A stretch of 64,000 bases of DNA from Paramecium octaurelia (Eukaryota; Ciliophora; Oligohymenophorea; Peniculida; Parameciidae), in contig CAJJDP010000008.1 in NCBI GenBank assembly GCA_905182995.1, positions 204,506-268,505 on the forward strand. Reading direction: 5' to 3'. The position numbers and the translations under genes were made by a program. Below the pieces are notes generated by a model, which saw nothing but the letters and a program-made list of their open reading frames with translations, did not search any database and was not told the DNA's origin. Shown here piece by piece: positions 13,001-33,965 of the stretch. Position 1 is the stretch's first letter. The number at the start of each line of letters is the position of its first letter.

Positions 13001-13506
13001 GCTCAAATTAGCGGGAGGACTACATAAGTGATGATAATTACGATTCCAATGTGTATTTACTATTCCAATGTTGTTTCTTATTTGTGGCTGTATTTATCAT
13101 ACAAAAATTTTTCAACCATGTTTGGTTGATCTCGGAATACTTTGGAAAAGAACAATAGTAATTTATTTTATATTTTGCTTTGATTATTAGCTGCGTATGC
13201 ATATTTCTTGTCTTTGGCTTCATGAGTCTTCCTCTGGAAAACTAATTAAATTATAATGAGACAACTAACCTTGCTACCTCTTGTTTTCCAAATAGCAGAG
13301 TCGAGCCTCTTCCAAGGACAAGTCTTCTACTGGAGGACGTTTGAGATTAAAAACTAGATTAAATTCTGGTTCTTAGACTTTTCTGAATTGCGGATTGACT
13401 TATCGAGTGTTCTCAATCTTAAGGATAAAATAAATAATACTTGTGTAATCTAATGAAGGAGTTAATCGATATTATATTGTTTATCTTCCTCTTCTTCTGA
13501 ACTCAT
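10005..13506 (-). CDS. INO80: INO80 chromatin-remodelling ATPase
   Basis: 1127 aa after removing five introns of 22-28 nt; the sum is an exact multiple of three. Order: acidic N-terminus; a DBINO/HSA-like helical region ([16 protein letters not shown], later [15 protein letters not shown]); SNF2 ATPase with Walker [11 protein letters not shown], Walker B DEAQAIKN (the DEAQ variant typical of INO80) and [10 protein letters not shown]; a short insertion; helicase C with [15 protein letters not shown] and [10 protein letters not shown]. It ends in a Lys/Glu-rich tail. INO80 slides nucleosomes and edits H2A.Z in a nuclear complex with Arp and RuvB-like subunits. Its stop is 58 bp from that of the transporter. 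Confidence 0.95.
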
Positions 13507-13651
13507 ATAAAAATTAAATAAAGATTTTTGTTTATTTAAGGGTTATTGGATGAGTTCATTAATTTTTATTTTAAAAAATGTATATATATATTATTCTTAA
13601 TACAAATAGTATGCAGGAGAAGGGTCCATTCAAAGAGAACAGAATACAAGC

Positions 13652-13846
13652 ATGGCGACCAACAGTTTTTTCTTTCAATATCTTCAAAAGACAGTAGGAC
13701 AAATAGTATTGTATCAATTAGGAATTTTTAAGATATACAATTTATATAAAAATGAACAACCTATAAAATTTAAATCTCAATCTTTGCACAGCAAAATTAA
13801 TGAAATCAAGGACAATCCAACCTTCAATCAACTCTTATCAATTTGA
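13652..13846 (+). CDS. Hypothetical 64-aa protein
   Basis: Short ORF starting MATNSFFFQYLQKTVG and ending in a Lys/Asn/Gln-rich tail. It has no recognisable domain. It sits between the INO80 start (-) and the trichocyst matrix protein start (+). The frame stays protein-like for about 30 codons beyond the first TGA, so a missed intron or additional exon is possible. A second frame upstream (MQEKGPFKENRIQAW) is also open. The existence of a gene is likely; its exact model is not secure. Confidence 0.4.
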   Translation: MATNSFFFQYLQKTVGQIVLYQLGIFKIYNLYKNEQPIKFKSQSLHSKINEIKDNPTFNQLLSI

Positions 13847-14115
13847 TTTTACTATTTGACACTAATCAAATTGAGTATAGAATAGAGTGGAGAGAGCAAT
13901 GAGCGTATAGTCTTAGATTGTCTCTAATTATAGGTGGGATGAGGTCGAATGAAATGGAAACGGAATTGGAGGGAAAAGAATTATTCTATGTAAAAAAATG
14001 ATTAAATTAAAAACGTATTATATATATATATATGCTAGTATAAAGTATTAGGAAAAACGGGTAATAAGTGTAAATCGCTTGAGAATGGTTGAGTTGTTGA
14101 TTAATAATAAAAAAA

Positions 14116-15258
14116 ATGGCTAGATCATTAACAATATTGGCTATTGTGTTTGCAGTTGCCACAGCTAGAGTGACAAAGAGCGAAAGTCCAAAAGAGATTT
14201 TGGCTTAAGTTAATAAGGATTCCTTTGGAAATTCAATCCTTTCAGTTCTCCAACTTTAATTAGCTACAGGAGGACCCGTTGGTGAGATCTAAATCCTTTT
14301 GAACAACATTGCCTCATAATTGAATGGAGATTAAAAGAAAGCTGACAAAGTTCATGAAAGTGACACAGTTGCATTTGAGAAAATCATTGCCGACTTAGAA
14401 TAAGAAATTGCTTATCACTAATCCTAAATTGTTGCCTTGTCCAACTTGAGAGATTCCACCACCGAAGCTTTGGGTGAAGCTGAATCAGAAGTCAGAGTCG
14501 TAACATCAGATATTGCCAATAACGAAAAGAGCTTCGCTGACGAATCAGCCACCAGACAATCCCAACACGAAACATGGGTTAGAAAGGATGCTGAACATGT
14601 TGATTAAATGGACGCCATCGATGAAGCATCAAAGATCGTTCAACATTTATAAGCTGGTGTTGCATTCGCTCAATTAAAGAGTAGATTCGAAAAAGTCTAA
14701 GCTAAATTGATGGAAAGCAAACACGCACTTTTCAAGGTATTTTCTATTTACTATTTTCAACTAGCCACTCATCAATGCCTTGACATAATTAGCCTCCAAG
14801 GTTGATAACAAGAGCATCATCAAGATCTTAGAACTCTTAGCTTAAATCAGATAATAATTGGTTGCCAGCAGAGCCTCACTCCTTGCCACCGAAGAAAAAT
14901 AAGCTGCTAACTGGGAAGTCCAAAGTTCTCATTTATAAGAAGAACACAAGAGATTAGTCGAAAGAAAGGCTTTCTTAGAAAACTCTATTGTTCAATTCAA
15001 AGTGACCATCCAAGAGGCTGTTGAAGATTTGGAAGACTAAACTGTATTCACTCTCCATTATGTTAGTTATTCCTTGAAGATGCTGAAGACTCATTGTCTA
15101 TTCAAGAAAGATGGGCTGCTGAATAAGAATCATAATATGAAGCATAAACCTTCGAAAGAGAATAATAATTGGAAGTCGTTGAGAGATTATAAGAAGTCTT
15201 AACCTAAAAATTAAGTGCTGCTTCCGAATTCCTCCAAGTCAGAGAAGAAGTATTTTGA
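14116..15258 (+). CDS. Trichocyst matrix protein (TMP) precursor
   Basis: 363 aa with a 28-nt and a 23-nt intron. A cleavable signal peptide (MARSLTILAIVFAVATA) is followed by a pro-region and then almost continuous Ala/Glu/Gln-rich coiled coil, including the SFGNSILSVLQLQL signature seen at the start of Paramecium TMPs. Codons are visibly GC-richer than in neighbours, as expected for a highly expressed gene. TMPs are proteolytically processed and crystallise in trichocysts, the extrusive secretory organelles. The stop lies 26 bp from the PRP8 stop on the other strand. Confidence 0.93.
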
Positions 15259-15284
15259 TTTATCAATAATAATAATAATAATAA

Positions 15285-23691
<8,407 letters not shown>

Positions 23692-23763
23692 ATCTATTTA
23701 TTTAAAAATAATATTAAATGACCACAATAATTAATTATAAGAACCAGAAACAATAAATTAAGA

Positions 23764-24243
23764 ATGTCCAGCTCAGAAAGGGAAATTAAGTAATTTAATT
23801 TTGAGCATACAATATTTTATTTTAAAAGAGATATACACTTCTTAATTATTGCCTCGTATTCCCTTGTTATAGGAATAAAAATTTGGAAAACTCTTTTATG
23901 ACAAAAGATTATGGTTATGTATATTAATAAAAACATTACTACTTCCTTGGCATAAGGGAATAGAGTTCATGATTATAATCAATAATAATAAGAATAATTT
24001 CTAATTTAATAGAAATACTATTATGAATAGAACTTTGCAGATAAGCTGAGTCTGGAACTTACAATTGAATTAATTAACATGTTTCTGATTTAGATGAGCC
24101 TTTAGTTAATTTATAGGTTTGGCGGTAGTAAATTAGTCTGTTAATTTAATAAGCAAAGCCGTAAGAATTATGATAGATAATCATCATCCAACTTCTCTGC
24201 CTTAATTCTAAATAACTAAGGCTAATACAAATGTTTCTCTTGA
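23764..24243 (+). CDS. Uncertain small gene; one frame with a single internal TGA
   Basis: From ATG at 23764 (MSSSEREIKQFNFEH) to TGA at 24241 a single frame reads with ciliate-like codon use and polar composition, but it contains one TGA at 23899-23901. An intron that removes this stop and stays in frame would have to be unusually long (42 nt) or short (17 nt). It could be a gene with an odd intron, a decayed gene or chance. The opposite strand offers nothing better. No domain is recognised. It starts about 70 bp upstream of the divergent PRP8 start. Confidence 0.3.
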
Positions 24244-24516
24244 AAACTATTAATATTTTGGAAAATTTGAAATCAAAGGAACCTCAACATTTAGGTTGAG
24301 AAACTAGAGAAGCAATAGAAACTAGAAATGAATTTTGTTTACTTTTGTAAGTGAGTATAAATAAGAAGACATAAGAAAAATAAGATGAGCATAATTATAA
24401 ATCAAAAATATATTGATTTGAATAACAATTAATTAATTATTATTCATAAACTATGCTATCCAAAATTGAAAGAGTTAACTTGAGCCAGCTTTGTAAAAAA
24501 ACTAACTATAACTGCA

Positions 24517-26127
24517 TCATTATTCTTTTTGATTTTTCGTTAATTCATCCACCAGGTCTTAGATTAAGGTTTCAATTCTCTTGTCTTCTATATTTTATCC
24601 TTCTGTGATAGACTATAGATCCAAGATTAAAACTTCTTGTTAGGAAGTGTAACACTTAATAGAAATTTGGCATATGTTTGCATAGAAACACTAAACTATT
24701 GTTGAAACAAGATTTGTTAATAATATCTCTAAAAAAACAAAAGAATTTAAACAAAATTGTTTCTATTAAATAAGATGTAAATTTATTCATCAACATCATA
24801 ATTATACTTATTGGTCTTTTAACTACATTTTAAAATAAAATGAGTTAGTTAATTCTAAGACTTCTTCTTTGAGTATGGATTCTACATCATCATTTTATTT
24901 AGTTCTGAATAGTAATTTTGTTGTTTAACTTTCAGTAGGTTTAATGTATCTGCTAATAATTTCATTTATTCTGCTCCATGTCTCTTGATGTTCAATTAAG
25001 TGTGGTTTACATATTTGGCATTTATCTTCAATGGTATTTAGTTTGGAGCAATTTTTACATTCTTCGATCTCTAACTTGAATTAGGTAGACAATTACTTCA
25101 ACTCTGAATTGCTTATCAAATCGTTGATCGTCTTAAAGTTAAGTTGGATCCAACTCATTTAATTGATAGGTAACATGTCTATATGAATTCGCAATCTTAC
25201 TTTTCAATGAAAGCTGTGTTGAAAGAGAATCTAAACATTTTTGAATCCGATAGGGTTCCATGATTCTTCACATTAATAAGAATATCTGCAACTAATGGAG
25301 TTTAATTTGGCAAAATAATATGATGACTCTAACCTACATATTTTTTGGACATTTATTTGGTTGAATACAATATGGAATCCTTTTTAACATCAATTATTTC
25401 TACGTAAGGATAGCACTACCCATTAATGTTCATTTATGGAGATCTTATCAATTATAATATTGTTTAAGTACCTTCCGTAAAAGGATATTGATGAAATTTG
25501 GATGAGATTAGGGAATATCCGTGTTTTCATATTAAGTAACTTATAGAAATATTCAATGTATTTGATTTGACATGGTTAATTTACACTTAATCCCTCTCCA
25601 TGAAATCTTTTTTTCCCATAATAATTAAGAGCATCAGCCACATTATTAAATCTACCAGAATATAATAAATAGCAGCAAATAACTGTTCCAGTTCTCCCTT
25701 TTCCAGCCAAGCAATGGATTACTACTACATTCTCTTCATTAGCTAATTCCATACTCATTATTATTACCCTTCAAAATATTATGAATTTGTAGACAAATGT
25801 CAAATAAGACATTTAAAGATGGAGAATGATGATCCTTCCAAAAATAATCCTTAAAGATAGATCCTTTGAATTTTTATTCATCATAATTTTTGCCACTCAA
25901 ATTAAATATGAAATAATCTTCATTGTGTCTTTCATTCAAGTATTAAGCCACCTCTTAATTATTATCAAATTTACTTAATCGATAGGATTACGATAGAGTC
26001 CTTCAAAGCCTTCGCCAGGGATGCTCATTGCTATTATTCTTTAAGTGATGTAAGTTAGATCCAAATTAAAATTGCCTTCTTTTAAGCGATTTTTTTTGCC
26101 TGACACTTTTTATCTTATATAATCCAT
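24517..26127 (-). CDS. PTEN-like lipid/protein phosphatase with Cys-rich C-terminal extension
   Basis: N-terminal phosphatase: LDLTYITQRIIAM, YRNPIDQ, and the P-loop HCLAGKGRTGT with catalytic Cys and Arg, matching PTEN's HCKAGKGRTGV. A C2-like domain follows (KMFRFSFNTAF). PTEN removes the 3-phosphate from PIP3 at membranes. Introns of 23, 25, 28 and 22 nt keep the frame. After the C2 domain the sequence changes frame, by a 22-nt intron or by overlap with another gene starting at 25158. It runs into a CKNCSK...CQICKPH zinc-knuckle-like motif and a helical tail ending at 24517. The fused model gives 473 codons in frame but needs one 45-nt intron. Without the tail, PTEN would end at 25028. The phosphatase is sure; the tail is tentative. 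Confidence 0.75.
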
Positions 26128-26176
26128 ATATTTTAGAATAAGGAATTAATAATATCATTTAATTAAACATTATAAA

Positions 26177-27633
26177 TCATTTTGAAATCTTATCATCCTA
26201 AAGGTGAAGCTCTATCTCTCTCAAATCCATTGGGAATTAATTCTACTATTCATGATCTGTGCATTGTTGATTTATAATCTTATAATTAGTGTAATAGATG
26301 CACCATTGTTATTCAAAGATTTTACGTTTAGGCGTAAATATTAATATGATGGGGATATTTACTAATTATATTACACACAGAATTATGGATATCACCATCA
26401 AAGGCACAGAATTAGTTTGAGTTGATATCAAAGCTATTAAAATTATATTCCAAATCCAAGTAAATACTGTTATTTTGTTGATAAATTTATCATACCCTTC
26501 CAATTATTCCTCTGTCTATCCTTTCCATAAGGCAACAAAATGACGACACAAGAATATTTTAAAATGGATGACACATTGACTTACAATCAATATGAACACC
26601 ACATATATTGAAATCAAGATAATGGCTATGATTGTTATCGGAATATATTATATCCAATGAGTGACCATTTTAAACATTCCTTTAATCATTTGGTAAAAAT
26701 GATTATGGATTTTATTAAATAGACTCCAAATTAGAAACAATAATCCAACAAGCACGGATGTAAGGGTTACAACAAGACTGTTGCAAGAGATCATGAAGAC
26801 ATATAGAGTAAAGGACAAAATGAAATTGATGATCCTTTTCTTTCTTGAAGGTTTTCTGATATTTGACTCAATAGATTGCTAATCCATAATTAAGAGTATG
26901 GCAAGAAGTAAGATTGATGAAAATATACAAGCAAATTAAAAAATAGTAGTTATAAATGCTATCCAAAAAGATTCACTGATAAAATTAGGGTATTAAAAAG
27001 TGATGATTGCCATATTATTTATTATAGAATGAGTACTTACATATAATTCAACTTATTCTTCTTTGATTTCTGTATCAAGTGGCAGACAGAACCATGAAGG
27101 CAATTTAACTTAATTCCCCATATCATAATATTTGTATGGAAGAGGGTACTCTACAATTGATGCATCATATTAACTTGACTAACACCCAATCCCAATTTAA
27201 TCGTTGCTCAAATTAAATATCAAGGTTGCATAATCTTCATTAAAAAATTAACTCGTATTCCTCTCTATTAGTATTCCTGTTTGGGATTCAAATGGTATTA
27301 AAACATTTTCAAATATTTGGAGATAGATTATAATAAAAATGGGCCACCAAATAAGCATAAAGGTCAGTAAAATTAATGTAATACAAAAATCTTCTTCACT
27401 GTCTGATTAAGTCTAAGGTATAAATTTTAATATAATACTTATTTCTAATTTGCTACGCTCACATAAAACATACTAAATAATATTACGGATACTACAAATA
27501 TGGGACTTAAATATAAGGACCAAATCCAATGAGGAGAGACATTCAAATATAAATGCGCACACACACTGTAATAAGCAATTAATGAGATTAAGCATATTAG
27601 TAAACTTCTGAAATGAAATTTATATTGTTTCAT
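26177..27633 (-). CDS. Polytopic membrane protein of unknown function
   Basis: 476 aa with one 26-nt intron. There are two N-terminal TM helices, a large loop containing aromatic and Cys residues, a second hydrophobic pair in the middle, then four more strongly hydrophobic segments and a cytosolic-looking Gln/Lys-rich C-terminus. This gives about eight TM helices. No transporter or receptor signature is recognised. The stop lies 49 bp upstream of the PTEN start on the same strand. Confidence 0.8.
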
Positions 27634-27808
27634 TTCTTATTTAATTTTGATTTTTAATATGGCTTTTGTAAAGTAAGAAAATAATTCAAAAAGGAGAAAT
27701 TGAAGTCCCTTTGTAATAGCGAATAATTGAACATTAATAAATATATGACCATAATTAAATAATATATATATTAAAATAAAAATGTATTAAATCTTTAGAA
27801 CAATCAAG

Positions 27809-28012
27809 ATGATGAGACAAATAATCAGACCCATGAGATTTTGCGCACCCATAGTGGCTACCAATAATTACTTACACTTATATAATCTGAATCAGTTTTA
27901 CATGTCCCTACTAATTGACACCAATGAAGAGGATGAAGAACTAATGTAAGTAAAACAAGAACCCAATATTCGTAGGTCAATTAAGAAAGAGAAATGTGTC
28001 GTCCAAAATTGA
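27809..28012 (+). CDS. Small protein with mitochondrial-targeting-like N-terminus
   Basis: 67 codons, or 57 if a 30-nt GT...TAG segment is an intron; both stay in frame. The N-terminus MMRQIIRPMRFCAPIV is basic and lacks acidic residues, like a mitochondrial presequence. An acidic stretch (DTNEEDEEL) and a Lys-rich end follow. It is divergent from the membrane protein gene at 27633. The function is unknown. Confidence 0.45.
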
Positions 28013-28074
28013 TCATTTGAATTATTAATAAATAATTTATGCAAACATCTCTTAAATCTTAATCCAAATCATTT

Positions 28075-29088
28075 ATGAGGATTAAATCTAATTGTTTCTA
28101 TTTTTATTAATCTACAGGGCTTCCATTTAAACTCATTTTCCATTTGGATCTTCAGTTTTTATTACCCCAATAAATTATATATATGATCTCCCATACACAA
28201 TACAATGAGTAATTCTAAGACAAAGCTCCCTCTAACCAAACAGTTTGGATGTGTTAGCAAATAACTTGATTAATGTATTATTCATTTTCTTTTCCAAATT
28301 TGACTTTAATTATGTATACAACAATTTCAAAGGCTCTACGTTATTAAAATTAATACTTTGTTTGTTTTCTTTTAGAACTGGATAAAATTTATATTTTAAT
28401 AGCCTTTTGATTAGTTTTATCTCTAGTTTATTATATAAGTAAGTCCTAAGTAATAAATTTATTATAAATTTGTAAGCAACTATTAAATGATTATTATAAA
28501 GTATATAATATTTACAATGCCATCAACTAATATTCTCTGAACATTCAATAAAGATTATTAAATTCTTTACAATATCAACATTGATATAATGTTTCTCTTT
28601 TTTTGAAAAATTTAGTTAAAGATTCTAGAAAACCTTGAAAATTGATTATTGCATAAAATTATAAATATTTTGATTTGAGATCCTTAAAATAAAATACAAA
28701 ATTTACGTTTTGTTGGATTATTACTATTAAAATATTAAACTGCCTTTTCTTCAATTTAATCATTTTCCTACTAATAAGCCTTTAATGCTTGCAGGACCCA
28801 ATAGTTGAAAGCTTATATATATTGTAAGCTCTTGTGCTAGGATGATCAATCTTAAAATCTACAAATAAAAGAGAAATAGGCAACAATTTGCCACTCCATC
28901 ATTTGATGAAATATCTTAGAATGTATTTTATAAGACATCTTGTAGTATCTATTTAAGAAAATGGTTTGCCTTTTGAATTGTTGAATTTAATGATTGAACT
29001 TACATATAAATATTCTTAAAGCCTTTTTGATTGGATAGGAAAGTATTAGATACTCCACAACATTCATATAAATAAAGTTTAAATTTGA
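28075..29088 (+). CDS. Unresolved multi-exon gene on + strand (model incomplete)
   Basis: Several open, protein-like segments lie on the + strand: MRIKSNWLPFK after a 24-nt intron at 28094-28117; LRQSSLQPNSLDVLANNLIN at about 28215-28275; AYIYCKLLCQDDQSQNLQIK near 28815; and RHLVVSIQENGLPFELLNLM near 28950, ending at TGA 29086-29088. They are in different frames and I could not connect all of them with acceptable introns. The end lies 27 bp from the stop of the convergent PAS-protein gene, matching the spacing seen elsewhere. No domain is recognised. Long open stretches on the minus strand here are probably shadows. Confidence 0.35.
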
Positions 29089-29115
29089 ATAATTTTTATA
29101 AAAAATATTACAATT

Positions 29116-32100
29116 TCAAATGTTTTATTCCAATATTACTGTTCTTATATAATTATTTATTGTTCTAATCTTAGCTATTTCATCAATTGGAATGAAGGTT
29201 AACAAGCATTTAGTTGACCATATCTACTTTATTTAAAAAACATACTTCTCTATTTAATTTTCTTAAGAAGGGATTCCAACAAAATAACAATGCTAATATC
29301 AGTGTTAATAAGAAGAAAATCATTAGTATTAGTTGCTGAACAATATAATTTTCTTGATCATTTGTAACAACATCTAAGTATTCATTCTTTAATAGTGTAA
29401 ACGCATCTTTAAGTACATAAAATTACATGTCGTCTAGAGTATAAATATATATAATTACTGATTTCAAAGCTTTCTGGAGTATTGAGTAAATTAAGCAATT
29501 TATTTTTCTTAGGATCAGCAGATAGTTATAGGAGAGTATAATTAGACCAAGGGAAATCCAATGAGTCATTTGATATGAGATTCTAATAGGTATTATATAG
29601 TTTTCGAATGTTTTGAAAATGCCTGGAGACTGCTGTCATCAATCCATGATCTAAAATTCCATTAGCAAAAGATTCACATGTAATTTCTGATAAAGTAATT
29701 CTTGTGCATAGATTATCAAACATAATAGAATTGTAATAATCAATATAAGAAACATCATTGTACTCTACATTGACAGCATGTAATTTCTGATAGAGGGTAT
29801 CAATCTCATAGACACTATTTATCAATTGAACCATAGTTTTGTTGCTGTCTTGATTCATTAAATTGAAGCTGTCATTGTAGATATATTATTTAAGTGAATT
29901 GACCAGAATTGAATAATAACTAGCACTTATGGATGTTTGATTGAATTCATTTAAGATATTAATCTTTTGATCGGCATTATTGGAATCTAAGAAATAGATC
30001 ATGATAAAGTATGACTCTATTATTGACGCTAAAAATATCATCTTCATAAAAAATCCCATGTGTTTATTCTCATTATTCTTGAATCTCTTTCGCTTTCTGC
30101 CCAAAAGTGACACAGGCTCATCATTTCCTTTCTCTTCAATGATATCGATTTCACTTAAGACTTCATCATCCTCATTTGAAGATATTTGAGATAAAAAGTT
30201 TTCACATTTAGAATAAAATAATTTAGCTGTTTTTTCTGGAATATCCAAAAATATGCTTAATATTTCTTACCTCTTATCCAAAGTGCTGGTAAGTATGCAT
30301 GTCAGGACTATCGAGGATATGAATGTTAAACAGGCAGATAATATTAGAATCACTAAAATATCGTTGTATAATTTATTAGTTTTTTCGTCGGATAAATCTA
30401 TGGTATTCATATACATATCTAATAGAGCTCGGATGAAATCATTTAATGAATTGTAGATCACATAATAATAGTCGATTTAATTTTCATTTAATTGTGAGTA
30501 TACTTATTGAATGTTAAGCGATTTACTTACAATTTGTTAACTCGCCTATTCTAACGTACTTGTTTCTTCTCCTGATTGAGTATTCATCATTACATCTGAA
30601 TTGAATGAAATCTTCATAAAGATGTCCTTACTCATAGAATCAAATTGCTAAATACTTTGGTTCAAATTAAATAGTAGTTTATCTTAATTGTAATATGATA
30701 TTCCAAGATTCAATAGCATTAATTCTCTTGAATACAATACAATCTCGTTTAGATAGATTATCATATCAGATTATTTGATTATCATATTCCAATTCGAATT
30801 CTAATTGTTGATTTCTTCTCTCTCAAAGACATTATTTAATATACATAAGATAATCAGTAAGATCGTAAGTAGAAACGATATGTAATACAACCATCTGATT
30901 GTTTTACTTTCACTTTATGCGTTTAAAGTCTCTTATAATTCTTTGGAAGATCTAAAATACCCAGATTCATTTGGTTCATCATTCTCTTGATTCTATTGTT
31001 CTTCTCTCTTGATTTGAATTTCCTCATAACTTTCCATATCTGCATCAGATTAAAACTTTTCTATATCATAAATCACACCCTCAAACAATCTCATTACTCT
31101 GATACCTTATGAGTAATCGATGACATCCTCATTCTTTTCAACTTCTTTACTTTTCAGATCATACTCTTGATTAGTAAACATACTCTAATCTTGTATATGA
31201 GTGATCATTTCACTGTAATTAGCATCAGTGAATTCTCCATAGAAATGCATTCCAGTTTGTTGGAATTGTAATCTAAATGAGAAGTTTTAATTCTTAGATG
31301 TTTTCTTCTGCAATTACTTAATATTTGAAGATGACAAGTCAACCTATCTTTCAATTTTAACTTGATATCCAGCTAAACCTTATTCATTTTCTGAACTTTT
31401 CATAATAAGAAAATTAATATCCAATATGGACACACTCAATTTAATTGTTGTATCTGATGCTCCAAATGCAATATGATCATCTAAGATTTTTGGTAATATA
31501 AAATCGATCGATTTTCCTTATTTCAACTTAAAATCACCATAACATTCCTTGATTTCAGGAAACAAATCAAAAAGATGAATTTCTTAAATTGATAATGATT
31601 TTACATCCAACCCCAATAAATTTATACAACCTCCGGAAATATCTTCTACAACATATTCCTTATTACAAATCAAATAGGCTGCATCCTTAATTCTCTTCTC
31701 TTTTTTGAATGTACCCACAAACTCTACTCCCTCTTTCAATACATGATAAACAGGGCGCAATAACACATTTATCCCTTACAAGTATCCATTCTTATGCTTT
31801 CCCAATAACAATCTTTCTTTATTTAATAGAGTTGCTTCATTGGTATCCAAGAATCTTCTCAAAAAGTCATCATGATGTTTTGCATATAATGAAGGCATAA
31901 TATTATTCACTTTCTTATTCATAAGTTCATTTTTATCAAATCCCAATAATGAAGCTGCAGCCATGTTAATTGCATAAATCTAACCAAACTTTTCCTCTTC
32001 CAAAGAAATAAAAACACAACCATCTTCTTATCCATCAACATTCAAATTTGATGTCATTCCTAATTTAAAGGCTTTCCTTTAAGCAAATGAACTCTCTATC

Positions 32101-33917
32101 TTCCTAGCTTGTTCAAGTAAATCAAACCCTGATATTCTATCATTAAAAATTTCTATTAAATATTTAGAATATAATCTTAATGCTTATGGTAATTATTGAT
32201 TTTAGATTCTCTAAAGTCTTTTCCAAGTTGTATCAACATACATTCTAATTGGAAACAATTTTGATCCAATTTCGTATAACTTTACCAAATCAGGCTTCTC
32301 ATCTGCAAATTAAGACCAAAACTCCATCAACAAACTTACACTTCTTTCCATAGCTTATTTAAATGATCCAAACTTCTCATCAAAATCTCTTTATTCAGTA
32401 AAGTCTTATCCATCTCCACTTAATTCAGATATCTCAGCCTCAATCACACTTTTGATATAAAATACAATATATTTTTCATCCATAGCCGACTTCAGCTTTT
32501 CGATATTACTTAATTCCTCTAAAGCTTAAGGCTTGGACTTCAATATTCTTAGAGTAAACAGAGCATATTCTATTCGAATAAAGACATCAGTAGGAAATTT
32601 TCCTATTCCCATAATGAAAAGTCTTGTCATTGTATCATAAACGAGTTGATGTCTCTTATCTGTTTTACTGACCAATTCATTTTTTGCTTTGAACATATTT
32701 AAGGAGAATTTCACTTTTTTCAATGGACATAGTGGATTTGGACAAGTTTAATTGTGAAATTCAATGTAACCGTTTAGCAATTGACCTTAAGGCAATCTTT
32801 TTTTATCATATTCCACCAATTTGATGACTTCATGCACATGATTTACCAATTAAACAGGATTATCAAACTTATTTACATAAATCATCAAACATTATTCCCG
32901 CTTCTATTATTATAATAACTGTATCATGAACACAAAGGGCAAGCAAAATAGCCATGTATACAAGGAACCGACCATTATTCTCTTCTCCACTAAATTAGAT
33001 ATACATAACATAAGGGACGCCCACATCTCTAAAGTAAGATATGTTAAAAATAACTTCTACATAATTCTATTATTATATGCATCATTTTTTTTGGCATACA
33101 AAAAACAAACCACGGATCCAATCAATTAATAAACCTCAAAGAAAACCTAAGAGTTCTCATTATGTGGTAACATAGACAGCAATACCACTATACCAAAATG
33201 GATTGAGCTCAAGGCTGTGCATCTTCCATTTCTCTTTGATAGTGCTTTTTCTTAGTCAAAGGTACCATCAAATAATAAAAGACTAACTGATGAGCACATG
33301 AGGAATAGTATTATCAAGCCAATTATCGAAAGTATTTAATCTATGACAAATAGTCCTTACCAACATTTTTAATTTGGAAATTGATCCATGTATCCATTTG
33401 TACAACTAATTGAGAACTACATTAGCTTAATAATACTATTACAGTAAATAAGAAGAGCACAGGTATATAGAGTATCGTACTGAACAAAAATGTCGTGTAT
33501 TTTAATATGTTGATTAATAATTAAACTGGATCTTTCTAGTTCACTATGAATATAATTGATGTTAAAAACAAGAACACCCAAAAACATAACAATGCAATAG
33601 AAACATAAATTAATATTTGTACTGCATGATAATCCTAATTCAACAAATAATGAGTAAAATTAAAATATCCAAAGATATCAGTCAAGATATCTGCATTATT
33701 GTCCTACCAAACAGAAACAATCTCTATACAATATTGTATATACCATATGATGGAATTTGAAATAATGAATTTGCATCAGAGTGATCAACATGGTTGTACT
33801 ATGCACAATGATCGATTAGTTTTAATCCCGAATCATCAAATATATTAGTCGATATAATGAATGTTAAGTATTGGATTCCAATGATTTATCAGTCAGATTT
33901 TTTCCTTCCTCTGACAT
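29116..33917 (-). CDS. Large multi-TM PAS-domain protein (TmcB / tiny-macrocysts-like family)
   Basis: A gene of about 4.8 kb with several short introns (for example 22 nt near the 5' end and 19 nt near the 3' end). The N-terminal third has about seven TM helices. A cytosolic helical region and a PAS domain follow (AAASLLGFDKNELMNKKV, MPSLYAKHHDDFLRRFL, LLGKHKNGYL), then a charged linker and a C-terminal half with TM helices separated by long extracytosolic-type loops. It closes with LNREQIWSTKCLLTFIPIDE, the ending seen in ciliate and slime-mould TmcB-like proteins. Such proteins are presumed membrane sensors; the ligand is unknown. Exon joints in the middle were not all verified. Confidence 0.8.
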
Positions 33918-33965
33918 TAATATAAAATAAATAAATTATAAATTGATATAAAATTAACCAAAAGT

